Positions 54,478 to 63,295 are shown, counted from the stretch's first letter. The stretch: DNA of 64,000 bases from Muribaculaceae bacterium (GCA_023666425.1 JAMPCA010000002.1:62001-126000), one strand, 5' to 3'. A program made the numbers and translations. Notes: generated by a model from the letters alone, not told the origin.

Positions 54478-55194
54478 TTACGCCTCCGCCCCGTTCGTGA
54501 GGCCGCCAAATCTCCGGTCTCTTTGATTGTATGCCTCGATGGCCTCCTCCAGCTCCTTTTTGTGGAAGTCCGGCCATGGCACACCGGTAAAATAAAATTC
54601 ACTGTAGGCAAGCTGCCACAGCAGATAGTTGGACAGCCGCTGCTCTCCGCTGGTGCGGATCAGCAGATCCGGATCCGGCAGCTCCCTCGTATCCAGATAA
54701 GAGGCAAAACACGCCTCGTCAATATCCGGGACAGCCAGTTTTCCCTCCACACAGTCCTCTGCCATGCGGCGCATGGCGCGAAGCATCTCATCCCGGCTCC
54801 CATAATTGATAGCGATTGTCAGATTCAGCCCCGTATTTGCCGCAGAGGCCTCCTCCAGCGCGCGGATTTTCTTCTGAAAGTCTTCAGAAAGACGCCCCGG
54901 CTCCCCGATCACACGCACACGCATATGGTTCTTTTCCGCGGTTTTTATACAGTTCTTCAGATAGCTCTCCAAAAGCTTCATCAGCGCCTCCACCTCGCCC
55001 GCGGGACGGTTCCAGTTCTCCGTGGAAAAGGCGTAGAGCGTCAGGTACTGTATGCCGAGGTCAGACGCTGCCTGACAGACTGTCTCTACATTTTTTGCTC
55101 CCATGGTATGTCCGTAATTGCGCGGCATACCCTTGCTTTTTGCCCAACGGCCATTGCCATCCAAAATAATGGCCACATGTTTCGGTATATTCAT
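54478..55194 (-). CDS. uppS: Undecaprenyl/isoprenyl diphosphate synthase (cis-prenyltransferase)
   Basis: A 238-residue enzyme that elongates farnesyl diphosphate to the C55 carrier. It has HVAIILDGNGRWAKSKGMPR with the catalytic Asp, then YGHTMGAKNVE, LTLYAFSTENW and the C-terminal LLIRTSGEQRLSNYLLWQLA. AAGGGG sits seven bases before ATG at 55194; an upstream ATG at 55209 in the same frame is an alternative. Confidence 0.96.
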   Translation of the reverse strand: MNIPKHVAIILDGNGRWAKSKGMPRNYGHTMGAKNVETVCQAASDLGIQYLTLYAFSTENWNRPAGEVEALMKLLESYLKNCIKTAEKNHMRVRVIGEPGRLSEDFQKKIRALEEASAANTGLNLTIAINYGSRDEMLRAMRRMAEDCVEGKLAVPDIDEACFASYLDTRELPDPDLLIRTSGEQRLSNYLLWQLAYSEFYFTGVPWPDFHKKELEEAIEAYNQRDRRFGGLTNGAEA

Positions 55195-55300
55195 GTACAA
55201 CCCCTTCATTGCCTGAACAGATTCTTAAAAAAACATAAACTTGCGGGCACAACTGGAAAAGGGACATGCCCTAGGCAATGCCCCTTATGTGTCACACACA

Positions 55301-55855
55301 TTAAACTGTGAGGATCTCCCTGGATTTCTCCTCTACAGCCTTGTCAATCTTCCCCACATACTGATCCGTCAGCTTCTGGATGCCGTCCTCAAGATCCCTG
55401 ATCTCGTCCTCGGAAATATCCTCGCTCTTGCCGAGCTTCTTGAAATGCTCCATCGCATCCCTGCGGATATTGCGAATCGCCACTTTCGCATTCTCACCCT
55501 TCTTCTTGATATCCTTCACCAGCTCCTTACGGCGCTCCTCCGTAAGCTCTGGGAATACCAGCCGAATCAGCTTGCCGTCGTTCGTCGGATTGATTCCAAG
55601 ATCCGAGGCCATAATGACCTTCTCGATCTCCTTCACCATGGAAGCTTCCCACGGCTGAATCTGAATCATTCTCGGTTCCGGAACACTGACGTTGGCGACG
55701 CTCTGAATCGGGGACGGCGTACCGTAATAATCTACACGCAGCTTGTCGAGCAGATGAGGATTTGCGCGCCCCGCACGGATACCTGCGTACTCGTCATCCA
55801 GATTCGCTAATGTCTTTCCCATCTTACTCTCAAAGCTCTCTAATCTCTTATCCAT
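55301..55855 (-). CDS. frr: Ribosome recycling factor
   Basis: A 184-residue protein that splits post-termination ribosomes with EF-G. It opens MDKRLESFESKMGKTLANLD and has RAGRANPHLLDKLRVDYYG and IRLVFPELTEERRKELVKDI. The ATG at 55855 has GGAGG six bases upstream; a GTG two codons earlier is less likely. Follows pyrH as in most bacteria. Confidence 0.97.
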   Translation of the reverse strand: MDKRLESFESKMGKTLANLDDEYAGIRAGRANPHLLDKLRVDYYGTPSPIQSVANVSVPEPRMIQIQPWEASMVKEIEKVIMASDLGINPTNDGKLIRLVFPELTEERRKELVKDIKKKGENAKVAIRNIRRDAMEHFKKLGKSEDISEDEIRDLEDGIQKLTDQYVGKIDKAVEEKSREILTV

Positions 55856-55868
55856 AAACACCCTCCCA

Positions 55869-56570
55869 TCACTCTACCGTAACCTTCGTTCCACTGAAAT
55901 TTCCGCTTACGGCATTCACAATACTGTCGCTCTCGTTCAGTCCAAATACATACATCGGCATCCGGTTCTCCATACACAGAACCGAAGCCGTCAGATCCAC
56001 CACCATGAGCTGCTTTTCGATGACCTCATGGATCGACACCTCGTCATATTTCACAGCATTTGGATTCACCTTTGGGTCACTGTCGTACACGCCGTCGATG
56101 GCCTTTGCAAGATAGATGCCCTCCGCCTCAATCTCCACCGCGCGAAGAACTGTCGCCGTATCCGTGGAAAAATACGGATGCCCCGTACCTCCCGCAAAGA
56201 AGACCACCATATCGTGGGCAAAATACTTGTTTGCCCTGTCCTTGGAAAACAGCTTCGTCATGTTGCCGCACTCGAAGGGCGTGAGCACAGCGGTTCGCAT
56301 CCCCACAAAACGGAAAATCTCAGACACATAGATACAGTTCATCACTGTAGCGAGCATTCCAATCTGATCCGCCTTTGTCCGGTCAATGGTCTCACTGGTT
56401 CTTCCCCTCCAGAAATTGCCTCCCCCAATGACAATTCCCACCTGCACGCCGGAGTCCACCAGCTTCTTTACCTGCCTGGCAACGAGTGTGACCGTCGGCT
56501 CATCAAAGCCCTGATGCTTTTCTCCCGCCAAAGCTTCACCGCTTAGTTTCAACAAAATTCGTCTGCTCAT
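55869..56570 (-). CDS. pyrH: UMP kinase
   Basis: A 233-residue hexameric kinase making UDP. It has RRILLKLSGEALAGEK at the N-terminus, GIVIGGGNFWRG near residue 45, and GTGHPYFSTDTATVLRAVEI near residue 128. First gene of the pyrH-frr-uppS-cdsA-dxr-rseP-ispG-polC block. Confidence 0.97.
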   Translation of the reverse strand: MSRRILLKLSGEALAGEKHQGFDEPTVTLVARQVKKLVDSGVQVGIVIGGGNFWRGRTSETIDRTKADQIGMLATVMNCIYVSEIFRFVGMRTAVLTPFECGNMTKLFSKDRANKYFAHDMVVFFAGGTGHPYFSTDTATVLRAVEIEAEGIYLAKAIDGVYDSDPKVNPNAVKYDEVSIHEVIEKQLMVVDLTASVLCMENRMPMYVFGLNESDSIVNAVSGNFSGTKVTVE

Positions 56571-56612
56571 CCGGCTCCCCCTTATGTCTTACTGATACCT
56601 TCGCCTGTGAAA

Positions 56613-57455
56613 TTACTTACCGTCGAAAAGTCCCTGCACATCAATGTCCGCATAGCACTGGGAGCAGAAGCCCTCGATCACGGCGCCGTTATTGATCTGT
56701 ACAGAGCGGGACTTAATATTGCCCATGATAACCGCCGATGTATCCACCACTACCGGCCCCTGCACGTCGATATCTCCCTTGACCGCTCCCGCAATCACCG
56801 CAGAGGATGCGGAAATATTGCCGATGATCACAGAGCCTGCGCCAATCTTCACCGTCCCGGAGCTGATAACCTCTCCCTCAATCTTCGCGACATCTGCAAA
56901 GAACTCGCTGGCTGCACTGTTGCCGTTGATCGTTCCGGTCACGGACATCTTGCCATTGCAGGTCACATTGCCATTGATCGTTCCCTGAATATCAAAGGAA
57001 CCTGCGGTGGTAAGGTCTCCCGTCAGAACTGTGCTTGCCGTAATCACCGTCGTCTCATCAACTACCTCGCCGGAGGCTGCATTTACCGGTGCCGCCCCTG
57101 CCGTGCTTGCCGTGTTTGCTATCTCTTTTACTGCATCACTCATGGTTACTTTTTCCTCCTGTACTGTGCTTACTTGTTTTGGTGCTGGTGCAGCCTGCTT
57201 TCTGCCTGACCTGGAAGCCTGCTTGGGCGCCGGTTCTAAGGGCGGAAGCTCCTGCTCGATCGGCTTGGAGATACCCTGTACCTCCTCCAGAAGTCCGTCC
57301 AGCTTCGAGAGCTCAGAGCGCACATCGACATCCTCGCTTAAGGTATCCACGACCAGCGCATCATCCTTCACTTCCTCCTGCGGAATATCCGCGCCGGGCA
57401 TCATCTCATTCACCGCCTGCGAAAAATCCTCTTTAAAATCTTTAAATAATCCCAT
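56613..57455 (-). CDS. Bactofilin-family polymer-forming cytoskeletal protein
   Basis: A 280-residue protein. Residues 1-110 are charged and Ala/Pro-rich. From about 125 the bactofilin beta-helix appears, with regular turns such as LTGDLTTAGSFDIQGTINGN, SGTVKIGAGSVIIGNISASS and VKGDIDVQGPVVVDTSAVIM. Bactofilins polymerise at the membrane and often position wall enzymes. The next gene upstream encodes a deacetylase-like wall protein. The long N-terminal tail is unusual; most bactofilins have short tails. Confidence 0.85.
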   Translation of the reverse strand: MGLFKDFKEDFSQAVNEMMPGADIPQEEVKDDALVVDTLSEDVDVRSELSKLDGLLEEVQGISKPIEQELPPLEPAPKQASRSGRKQAAPAPKQVSTVQEEKVTMSDAVKEIANTASTAGAAPVNAASGEVVDETTVITASTVLTGDLTTAGSFDIQGTINGNVTCNGKMSVTGTINGNSAASEFFADVAKIEGEVISSGTVKIGAGSVIIGNISASSAVIAGAVKGDIDVQGPVVVDTSAVIMGNIKSRSVQINNGAVIEGFCSQCYADIDVQGLFDGK

Positions 57456-57475
57456 CCTGTTTCCTCCATGCAATT

Positions 57476-58438
57476 CTATTCAACACTATCCGCTTTGATA
57501 TATTGAATCACCTTTGTATCTTCATCAATCGGCAGAATCTCGGCATCCATATCCTGCAATGCATCGATCAGGGTTCCCAGAGCCTCCACCGTTGTTGACT
57601 TGTTCTCCCCGTCATGCAAAAGCACCACCGAGGTCTTATATCTGGATACTCCGTTCGTTACATTGGAAATCACATCCTCCACGGAATATTCCGCAGCAGC
57701 ATCTCCGGCAGATACGTTCCAGTCATAGTATACCACACCATTCTCATTTAGTATGTGGACAAATTCCGCCATATTGACATTGCTGATCTCATTGCTGCTT
57801 CCCCCGGGAAAGCGGTAATATCTGCACTGCACGCCGGTCACCGTCTCCAGATAATCCGCCAGCCTCTTATAGTCGTCAAAAAAGGCGTCTGTAGAGGCAT
57901 AGATCGTACTGTACTGGTTCGAAAAAGAGTGCATACCAAGCGTATGCCCCTCCGCGACAATCCGCCTGTACACATCATCCATCTCCCCGGACTCGTCGCC
58001 CACCACAAAAAAGGTGGCCTTGATGCCGCGCTCCTTCAAAACGTCCAGTACCTCGTCCGTGTTCGCATTGGGGCTGCCGTCAAAGGTCAGGTAAACCAGA
58101 TGCTCGTCCCCCTCGGCGGCCATGTTGTCCGGCGTATCAATCCCGGTTACAATATTTTCATAGGAGAGGGGATCCGATCCAGATTCAGATTTCTCCGACT
58201 CCCCAACTGCCGGCTGCGTATCCGGCACATTCACTGACTCTCCAGGCTTATTGACAGTGTCCGCCAGCTGATCCAGCCTCCGGTTCAACTGCACGACCTG
58301 AACAGTCAGAAGAATGATCGCAAGTAATGAAACAAGCATCCAGATTGAGATGGTCAGAATAATCCCGGTCTTAATCCGGTTGATCCTCTTTCTTCTCGCC
58401 CTCTGCTGTTCCAACGCTACTGCATCGTTCGTACTCAT
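57476..58438 (-). CDS. Polysaccharide deacetylase-like protein with altered active site
   Basis: A 320-residue type II membrane protein: cytoplasmic N-terminus, one membrane helix (about residues 24-49), a coiled linker, then a NodB-type domain. The deacetylase fold motifs LKERGIKATFFVVG, YYRFPGGSSNEI and VVLLHDGENKSTTVEAL are present. The metal/catalytic motif normally TFDDG reads TFDGSP at residues 118-123, and the HxxxH motif reads HSFSN with Asn174 in place of the second His. RBS GGAGG sets the start at 58438. Catalytic activity is doubtful. Confidence 0.85.
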   Translation of the reverse strand: MSTNDAVALEQQRARRKRINRIKTGIILTISIWMLVSLLAIILLTVQVVQLNRRLDQLADTVNKPGESVNVPDTQPAVGESEKSESGSDPLSYENIVTGIDTPDNMAAEGDEHLVYLTFDGSPNANTDEVLDVLKERGIKATFFVVGDESGEMDDVYRRIVAEGHTLGMHSFSNQYSTIYASTDAFFDDYKRLADYLETVTGVQCRYYRFPGGSSNEISNVNMAEFVHILNENGVVYYDWNVSAGDAAAEYSVEDVISNVTNGVSRYKTSVVLLHDGENKSTTVEALGTLIDALQDMDAEILPIDEDTKVIQYIKADSVE

Positions 58439-58469
58439 ACTTTTCCTCCAACGGGAAATATCCTTTTCT

Positions 58470-58497
58470 ATTTTACCATATTTTCTTGCAATGTAAA
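58470..58497 (-). promoter_or_regulatory. Promoter for the deacetylase-like gene and bactofilin
   Basis: TTTACA (58492-58497), 16-base spacer, TAAAAT (58470-58475), minus strand, about 30 bases before the ATG. Confidence 0.6.
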
Positions 58498-58501
58498 GAG
58501 C

Positions 58502-58534
58502 AAAAAGAGGACGGGAAATTTTTTCTTCCCGTCC
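58502..58534 (-). terminator. Terminator of rpsB-tsf
   Basis: GGACGGGAA pairs with TTCCCGTCC around an A-rich loop, followed by TCTTTTTG on the minus strand, just after the tsf stop codon. Confidence 0.85.
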
Positions 58535-58556
58535 CATGGCTTAAAGGAATATATTT

Positions 58557-59489
58557 TTATGCATTCATCTGGGCAGCGACCTCTGCGGCAAAGTCCTCCT
58601 GCTTCTTCTCCAGTCCCTCTCCGGTCTCAAAGCGCACAAAACGCTTCACAGAAACCGGCGCGCCCGCTTCTTTGGATATCTGCTCCAAGTATTTGCCGAC
58701 GGTCTGCTTTCCATCCTCAGCCTTGACATATACCTGGTCTACCAGGCAGATCTCCTTTAATTCCTTGCTGACACGACCCTCGATCATGCCGGTAATTACC
58801 TTCTCCGGCTTCTGTGACTCCTTGGGATCATTCATAATCTGCGCGCGCAGAATCTCCTTCTCATGTGCGATATACTCCTCGCTGACCTCTGCACGGCTCA
58901 CATACTTCGGATTCAGCGCCGCAATCTGCATCGCAAGATTTGTCATAGCCTCTTTGACCACATCATTGACAACCGTGGTGTCTGCCTCAACGATCACCGC
59001 GATACGGCCGCCGCCGTGAATATAAGACGTTACACAGCCATTCTCTGCGGTAAGCTTCTCAAACCGGCGGATTTTTAAATTCTCGCCAATGACCGCGATC
59101 TTATCTGTCAGGGCGTCCTGAACCGTCTTGCTTTCATCCTCTGTCCACTTCTCTGCCATGAGTGCATCCAGATCCGCCGCATCCGATGCGAGAACCTGAT
59201 TTGCAACTGCTGTCACAAACTCACAGAATGTCTCATTCTTTGCCACAAAATCCGTCTCAGAGTTGACCTCTACGACCGCCGCCGTGTTATCCTTCACAAC
59301 TACCGTACATAATCCCTCTGCCGCAATACGGCTCGCCTTCTTCTCTGCCTTCGCCTGTCCGTTCTTTCTCAGAAACTCCACAGCCTCGTCCATATTGCCG
59401 TCTGTCTCATTCAGCGCCTTCTTACAATCCATCATACCTGCGCCGGTCATCTCGCGCAGCTCCTTTACCATAGCAGCAGTAATTGCCAT
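58557..59489 (-). CDS. tsf: Translation elongation factor Ts
   Basis: A 310-residue nucleotide-exchange factor for EF-Tu. The N-terminus reads MAITAAMVKELREMTGAGMM then DCKKALNET, and the core has NSETDFVAKNETFCEFV. ATG at 59489 follows GGAGG. Second gene of rpsB-tsf. Confidence 0.97.
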   Translation of the reverse strand: MAITAAMVKELREMTGAGMMDCKKALNETDGNMDEAVEFLRKNGQAKAEKKASRIAAEGLCTVVVKDNTAAVVEVNSETDFVAKNETFCEFVTAVANQVLASDAADLDALMAEKWTEDESKTVQDALTDKIAVIGENLKIRRFEKLTAENGCVTSYIHGGGRIAVIVEADTTVVNDVVKEAMTNLAMQIAALNPKYVSRAEVSEEYIAHEKEILRAQIMNDPKESQKPEKVITGMIEGRVSKELKEICLVDQVYVKAEDGKQTVGKYLEQISKEAGAPVSVKRFVRFETGEGLEKKQEDFAAEVAAQMNA

Positions 59490-59531
59490 TTTATTTTCCT
59501 CCAAATTCTTCTATCCGACTTCACGCAAAAA

Positions 59532-60278
59532 TTATTCTTCCTCTGTGCCGTCCTGTGACTCTTCACCCTCTGCCTCAGCCGGCACAACGTTCTCCACGCC
59601 CTGCTTTGCCTCAATGACAGCGTCCGCCATCTTGGAGACGATCAGCTTTACCGCACGGATTGCGTCGTCGTTGCCGGGGATTACATAATCCAGCTCATCC
59701 GGGTCACAGTTGGTATCTGCGATACCGATCAGCGTGATGCCCAGCGCATGTGCCTCCTGAACACAGATTCTCTCTTTCTTCGGATCTACTACAAAGATGG
59801 CGTCAGGAATTCTCTTCATCTCCTTGATACCGCCAAGGTTCCTCTCCAGCTTCTCCAGCTCCTTTTTAAGTGCAATGACCTCTTTCTTCGGAAGCACATC
59901 AAAGGTGCCGTCCACAGCCATATTCTCGATTTCTTTCAAACGCTCAATCCGGCTCTGGATCGTGCGGAAATTCGTAAGCATACCGCCCAGCCATCTCTCA
60001 TTTACATAATACATGCCGCAGCGCTCCGCCTCTGCCTGGATTGCGTCCTGCGCCTGCTTCTTCGTACCTACAAACAGAATGGTTCCGCCCTGCGCCGCAA
60101 TATCAGAGACTGCGTCGTAAGCCTCGTCCACCTTACCAACGGACTTCTGCAAATCAATAATATAGATGCCGTTGCGCTCTGTGTAGATGTATGGAGCCAT
60201 CTTCGGGTTCCATCTTCTTGTCTGGTGTCCAAAATGAACACCTGCCTCCAGTAGCTGTTTCATTGAAATTACGCTCAT
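59532..60278 (-). CDS. rpsB: 30S ribosomal protein S2
   Basis: A 248-residue protein with [20 protein letters not shown] at the N-terminus, the [20 protein letters not shown] segment and the [20 protein letters not shown] segment. The acidic C-terminal tail is common. First gene of rpsB-tsf. Confidence 0.98.
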   Translation of the reverse strand: MSVISMKQLLEAGVHFGHQTRRWNPKMAPYIYTERNGIYIIDLQKSVGKVDEAYDAVSDIAAQGGTILFVGTKKQAQDAIQAEAERCGMYYVNERWLGGMLTNFRTIQSRIERLKEIENMAVDGTFDVLPKKEVIALKKELEKLERNLGGIKEMKRIPDAIFVVDPKKERICVQEAHALGITLIGIADTNCDPDELDYVIPGNDDAIRAVKLIVSKMADAVIEAKQGVENVVPAEAEGEESQDGTEEE

Positions 60279-60383
60279 GTTCTTACCTCCATCGGTTCAT
60301 ACTTCCATACAGAACAGTATTTGCTCTCCACCGGACCGCGTAAATCCGGCACCCAAGCCATTCTATATGTGTTTAATAATTAA

Positions 60384-60422
60384 AGCCTTTGGAATTATAT
60401 CACACCAAAGGCTCCTTTGCAA
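60384..60422 (-). promoter_or_regulatory. rpsB-tsf promoter embedded in a hairpin
   Basis: TTGCAA (60417-60422), 17-base spacer, TATAAT (60394-60399), minus strand. The region from 60384 to 60413 also forms the hairpin AGCCTTTGG/CCAAAGGCT with the TATAAT in its loop. The hairpin probably ends transcription from the upstream flagellar operon, though its U-tract is weak. Confidence 0.7.
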
Positions 60423-60427
60423 GTATT

Positions 60428-61144
60428 TTATTCTCTATGGGTAAGAATTTCGGCAATTTCCTGATAATCCATATCCGTCGTAAAGGTAAACGTACCAACC
60501 TGAATCAGACTCGCATATCCGTGATCTTTCATATAGATACGGAACTCCTCTGCATCTGCCACCACCCCCTCGTCGTACAGCTTTTCTGCAATGACGCGGC
60601 ACACATCCCCGCGCTTGACTTCGATCGTGACCGTCCTTGGTTCATCCGGCTCGGAACTCTCCTCCCCGCTATCCTTCTTGTCCGTGTTTTTCTTATCGGA
60701 ATCCTTATCGCCGCTATCCTTCTTATCCGTATCTTTCGTATCACTATCCTTCTTGTCCGTATCTTTCGTATCGCTATCCTTCTTGTCGGTATCTTTCGCG
60801 TCGGTATCCTTTTGGTCTGTGTCTTTCTTATCGGCGTTCTTTTTGCCGGAGTCCTCTGTATTCCCACTCCCGGTTTTCGTATCTGTGGCTGCCGGGCTCG
60901 CCGTTTTGTTCTTTTCACTCTCTGTCGGAAGAGCCGCCAGCGTCTGTGTGTCCTGCGGCGTCTCTGACTCCTTTTCAGAGGGATTCTCATCCTCCTGCAT
61001 AACCATGCCAAGCTCCAACGCCCGCTGAATGACCTCATCATCGGACATTTTGCCGCTGTTTTCCTTGTGAAAGCCAACCGCAAGCACGATTGCCGCCAGA
61101 ATCATTCCCAGACCGCAGCCTCTCAGATAAAATTTAAATCTCAT
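60428..61144 (-). CDS. Membrane-anchored protein with a MltG/YceG-like LysM-type subdomain only
   Basis: A 238-residue protein: one N-terminal membrane helix (about residues 9-25), an extremely acidic/basic repetitive linker of about 60 residues (KKDTD, TKDTDKKDS units), and a C-terminal domain of about 70 residues. That domain (VTIEVKRGDVCRVIAEKLYD, LIQVGTFTFTTDMDYQEIAE) resembles the N-terminal substrate-binding part of MltG endolytic transglycosylases. The catalytic domain with its Glu is missing. The gene overlaps the next one upstream by four bases and closes the chemotaxis operon. Confidence 0.65.
   Translation of the reverse strand: MRFKFYLRGCGLGMILAAIVLAVGFHKENSGKMSDDEVIQRALELGMVMQEDENPSEKESETPQDTQTLAALPTESEKNKTASPAATDTKTGSGNTEDSGKKNADKKDTDQKDTDAKDTDKKDSDTKDTDKKDSDTKDTDKKDSGDKDSDKKNTDKKDSGEESSEPDEPRTVTIEVKRGDVCRVIAEKLYDEGVVADAEEFRIYMKDHGYASLIQVGTFTFTTDMDYQEIAEILTHRE
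60668..60838 (-). repeat. Short in-frame repeats encoding a Lys/Asp-rich linker
   Basis: Repeats of 15 and 30 bases (consensus TCCTTCTTGTCCGTATCTTT, plus strand) encode KKDTD and TKDTDKKDSD units. Slippage could change the linker length between strains. Confidence 0.75.
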
Positions 61145-61851
61145 CTGCCGCTCCCCCTATACAATCCGATTACCAGACGCACCTCTCCCAGCCCGAGTCC
61201 CAGCTGTCTGGCAATCTCCACGTCCGCAATGCCCTCTTTGTGCAAAGCAAGTATCCGGCTATTGTGATTGGCCCGCTCCTGCGCCTCTGTTATGACAGGC
61301 TCCACATGTGGCTCATCGAAATCTGCAGGCTCCGGAACGCCCAGATCCTCCACCGCAAGCGCCGGAGCCTTCTGCACCGTCTGCTCCAGCTCCTTCGCCG
61401 CCTCCGCCATATTGTCCAGCATCTGATGCTCGGTACTGCGCATCTGTCTCGAAAAATCCTGCAGCTGCTCCGCCAGCGTCGTCAGCTCCACATGTTTATC
61501 GTTTAACATATTGTACAGAAACAGGATCTCGCTGTGCGTCTTATTCATAGACTCAATTACTGTGTCAGAGTATTCATTGATTGCCATGATTTTTTCATTG
61601 GTCTCTTTTTCCATGGCGCGCTTTGTGAGCTCCGAAGTCTCTGCAATCGTCTCCGCAATCGAATCCTCTACCTGGTCTGCAGCGTTCCGAAGCTGTCTTT
61701 CCACAATTATCTTTAATTCCTCTTCGCTCAGACTTGCGATGCGGTCGATATCCTTTCTGGACAGCTTTTCCTCAACAAAAAAGCTGACCAAAATAAAAGC
61801 AACCCCCACAAGAATCAGAATCACTTCTAAAGCAGTCATGCCATCCCTCAA
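61141..61851 (-). CDS. DUF6115-like membrane-anchored coiled-coil protein
   Basis: A 236-residue protein: an N-terminal membrane helix (LEVILILVGVAFILVSFFV), a long coiled coil over about residues 30-155, and a C-terminal helix-turn-helix-like segment, ILALHKEGIADVEIARQLGL then GLGEVRLVIGLYRG. This layout is found in flagellated clostridia near che genes (DUF6115). Function unknown; the C-terminus may bind DNA or protein at the membrane. Confidence 0.65.
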   Translation of the reverse strand: MRDGMTALEVILILVGVAFILVSFFVEEKLSRKDIDRIASLSEEELKIIVERQLRNAADQVEDSIAETIAETSELTKRAMEKETNEKIMAINEYSDTVIESMNKTHSEILFLYNMLNDKHVELTTLAEQLQDFSRQMRSTEHQMLDNMAEAAKELEQTVQKAPALAVEDLGVPEPADFDEPHVEPVITEAQERANHNSRILALHKEGIADVEIARQLGLGLGEVRLVIGLYRGSGR

Positions 61852-62174
61852 ATTTTCATATCAAAACTGTTGCTATTCTGTTTTTTAATGACCCGGTCGC
61901 TCTGCGGGGAACTCTCTTTCTCCCTGCTCCGCTTGCGGGAAGCTTTCCCGGCATACAACTGGCCTCTCCCCTCGTCCTTCGCATCCGCGTCATTTTTTGT
62001 CTTATTGCTGTTTCCGGGCTCAATCACCTGATGATTCAGCATGTCCTCCCGCTGATCCACCTTTATCTGAATGTTCTGCTGATCCACAACCGGCTTCACA
62101 TCCTCCTGGTGCTTCATCAGATTCACATCCACGGTCCTCTGGATCATCGCATTGTTAATCGGTGTAATTGCCAT
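61848..62174 (-). CDS. Uncharacterised small hydrophilic protein of the chemotaxis operon
   Basis: A 108-residue charged protein starting MAITPINNAMIQRTVDVNLM, with a Gln/Lys/Asp-rich middle and basic tail. No family recognised beyond its recurring place after the sigma-28 gene in related operons. RBS GAGGTGGG supports the start at 62174. It overlaps the next gene by four bases, so it is translated. Confidence 0.6.
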   Translation of the reverse strand: MAITPINNAMIQRTVDVNLMKHQEDVKPVVDQQNIQIKVDQREDMLNHQVIEPGNSNKTKNDADAKDEGRGQLYAGKASRKRSREKESSPQSDRVIKKQNSNSFDMKI

Positions 62175-62185
62175 AAGCCCACCTC

Positions 62186-62950
62186 TCAATCCACAAGAAT
62201 ATTCATATATACACCCATCTTCTTACGCATTTTTACAAGTGCCTTGGTATGAAGCTGGGACACTCTCGACTCCGACACCTCAAGGATCATACTGATTTCC
62301 TTTAAGGTCATCTCCTCATAGTAATAGAGCTCGATCACTCTCCGCTCCTTCTCCGTCAGAAGCTCCAGCGAGGCGAGAAGCATATCCTTAAGCTCCGCCT
62401 CCTCGACAACCTCCTCCGGCTGTGCAAAATGGGATTTGTTGCTGGTATCCATCGCAGGCTCCGGACCGTTTTCCTCAAACTCATTCAAAGAAACCACATT
62501 GGTCACCTGCATCTGCGACTGCCAGTCACAGAGCTCCTCATTTGAAAGTCCCAGCTCCGCCGCCAGCTCCTCGTCTGTCGCGGTGTGCCCGGTGCGCATC
62601 TCAATCGCCTTGATTGCCTCATCCATCTTGCGCTGCCGCTGGCGCACCGTTCTCGGGATCCAGTCCATTTTGCGAATCTGATCCAGAATCGCCCCGCGAA
62701 TCCGAAGACTTGCATAGGTCTCGAACTTGACATTTTTTGTAAGGTCAAATTTGTCTATGGCATCGATCAGCCCAAAGATTCCATAGCTCACCAGATCTTC
62801 ATATTCTACATTGTGTCCGAGATACATGCTCAGTCTCCCAGCAACCAGCTTCACCAGCTGGGAGTATTCAATAATCAATTGTTCCCGAAGCTCCTTTGAC
62901 GGTCTCCTGCGATACTCGTCCCAGAGCTTTTCCTTGTCAACAGTCTTCAT
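62186..62950 (-). CDS. fliA: RNA polymerase sigma factor sigma-28 (FliA/WhiG/SigD)
   Basis: A 254-residue sigma factor for late flagellar and chemotaxis genes. Region 2 has YEDLVSYGIFGLIDAIDKFD and FETYASLRIRGAILDQIRKM; region 3 has ATDEELAAELGLSNEEL; region 4 has TEKERRVIELYYYEEMTLKE followed by ILEVSESRVSQLH. It lies within the che operon, as in Bacillus and clostridia. No anti-sigma gene flgM is inside the window. Confidence 0.95.
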   Translation of the reverse strand: MKTVDKEKLWDEYRRRPSKELREQLIIEYSQLVKLVAGRLSMYLGHNVEYEDLVSYGIFGLIDAIDKFDLTKNVKFETYASLRIRGAILDQIRKMDWIPRTVRQRQRKMDEAIKAIEMRTGHTATDEELAAELGLSNEELCDWQSQMQVTNVVSLNEFEENGPEPAMDTSNKSHFAQPEEVVEEAELKDMLLASLELLTEKERRVIELYYYEEMTLKEISMILEVSESRVSQLHTKALVKMRKKMGVYMNILVD

Positions 62951-62967
62951 TCAACCCGCCTTCTTGG

Positions 62968-63291
62968 TTACTCGCTCTCATTTTGCGCATCGATATTTTC
63001 CAATGCCTCTTCCGCCTCTCCGGCTTCCTTCGCGGTCACGGACTCTGTGACGTCCTCCTCTGTAGACGGAGTCTCCTCCTCTGCTGCCGGCACATCCTGC
63101 ATCTGCGGAAAATTGATATCCACAACCAGCTTTACCACACTGCCCAGTATGTAAAAAATCACCAGCACGATCAACAGCCGCCTGGTAAACTCCAGCATCG
63201 ACAAATGCCCGATAATTGATACCACGCAATCAATGGCTCCCGCCGTAAGCATAATAAGCGCCGGCAGCAAATTTGTCCTTCTCGTTTTCAT
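62968..63291 (-). CDS. Small membrane protein between cheD and sigma-28, unknown function
   Basis: A 107-residue protein with two hydrophobic segments (about residues 8-28 and 39-58) and an acidic cytoplasmic or extracellular tail of about 45 residues ending AEEALENIDAQNESE. No family recognised. It sits four bases after cheD and 17 bases before the sigma-28 gene. Its conserved position would suggest a role in motility. Confidence 0.55.
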   Translation of the reverse strand: MKTRRTNLLPALIMLTAGAIDCVVSIIGHLSMLEFTRRLLIVLVIFYILGSVVKLVVDINFPQMQDVPAAEEETPSTEEDVTESVTAKEAGEAEEALENIDAQNESE

Positions 63292-63295
63292 TCTT

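Noticed and set aside
54477-54611. N-terminal extension of CdsA
   Set aside because: It overlaps uppS coding sequence and precedes a well-placed start.
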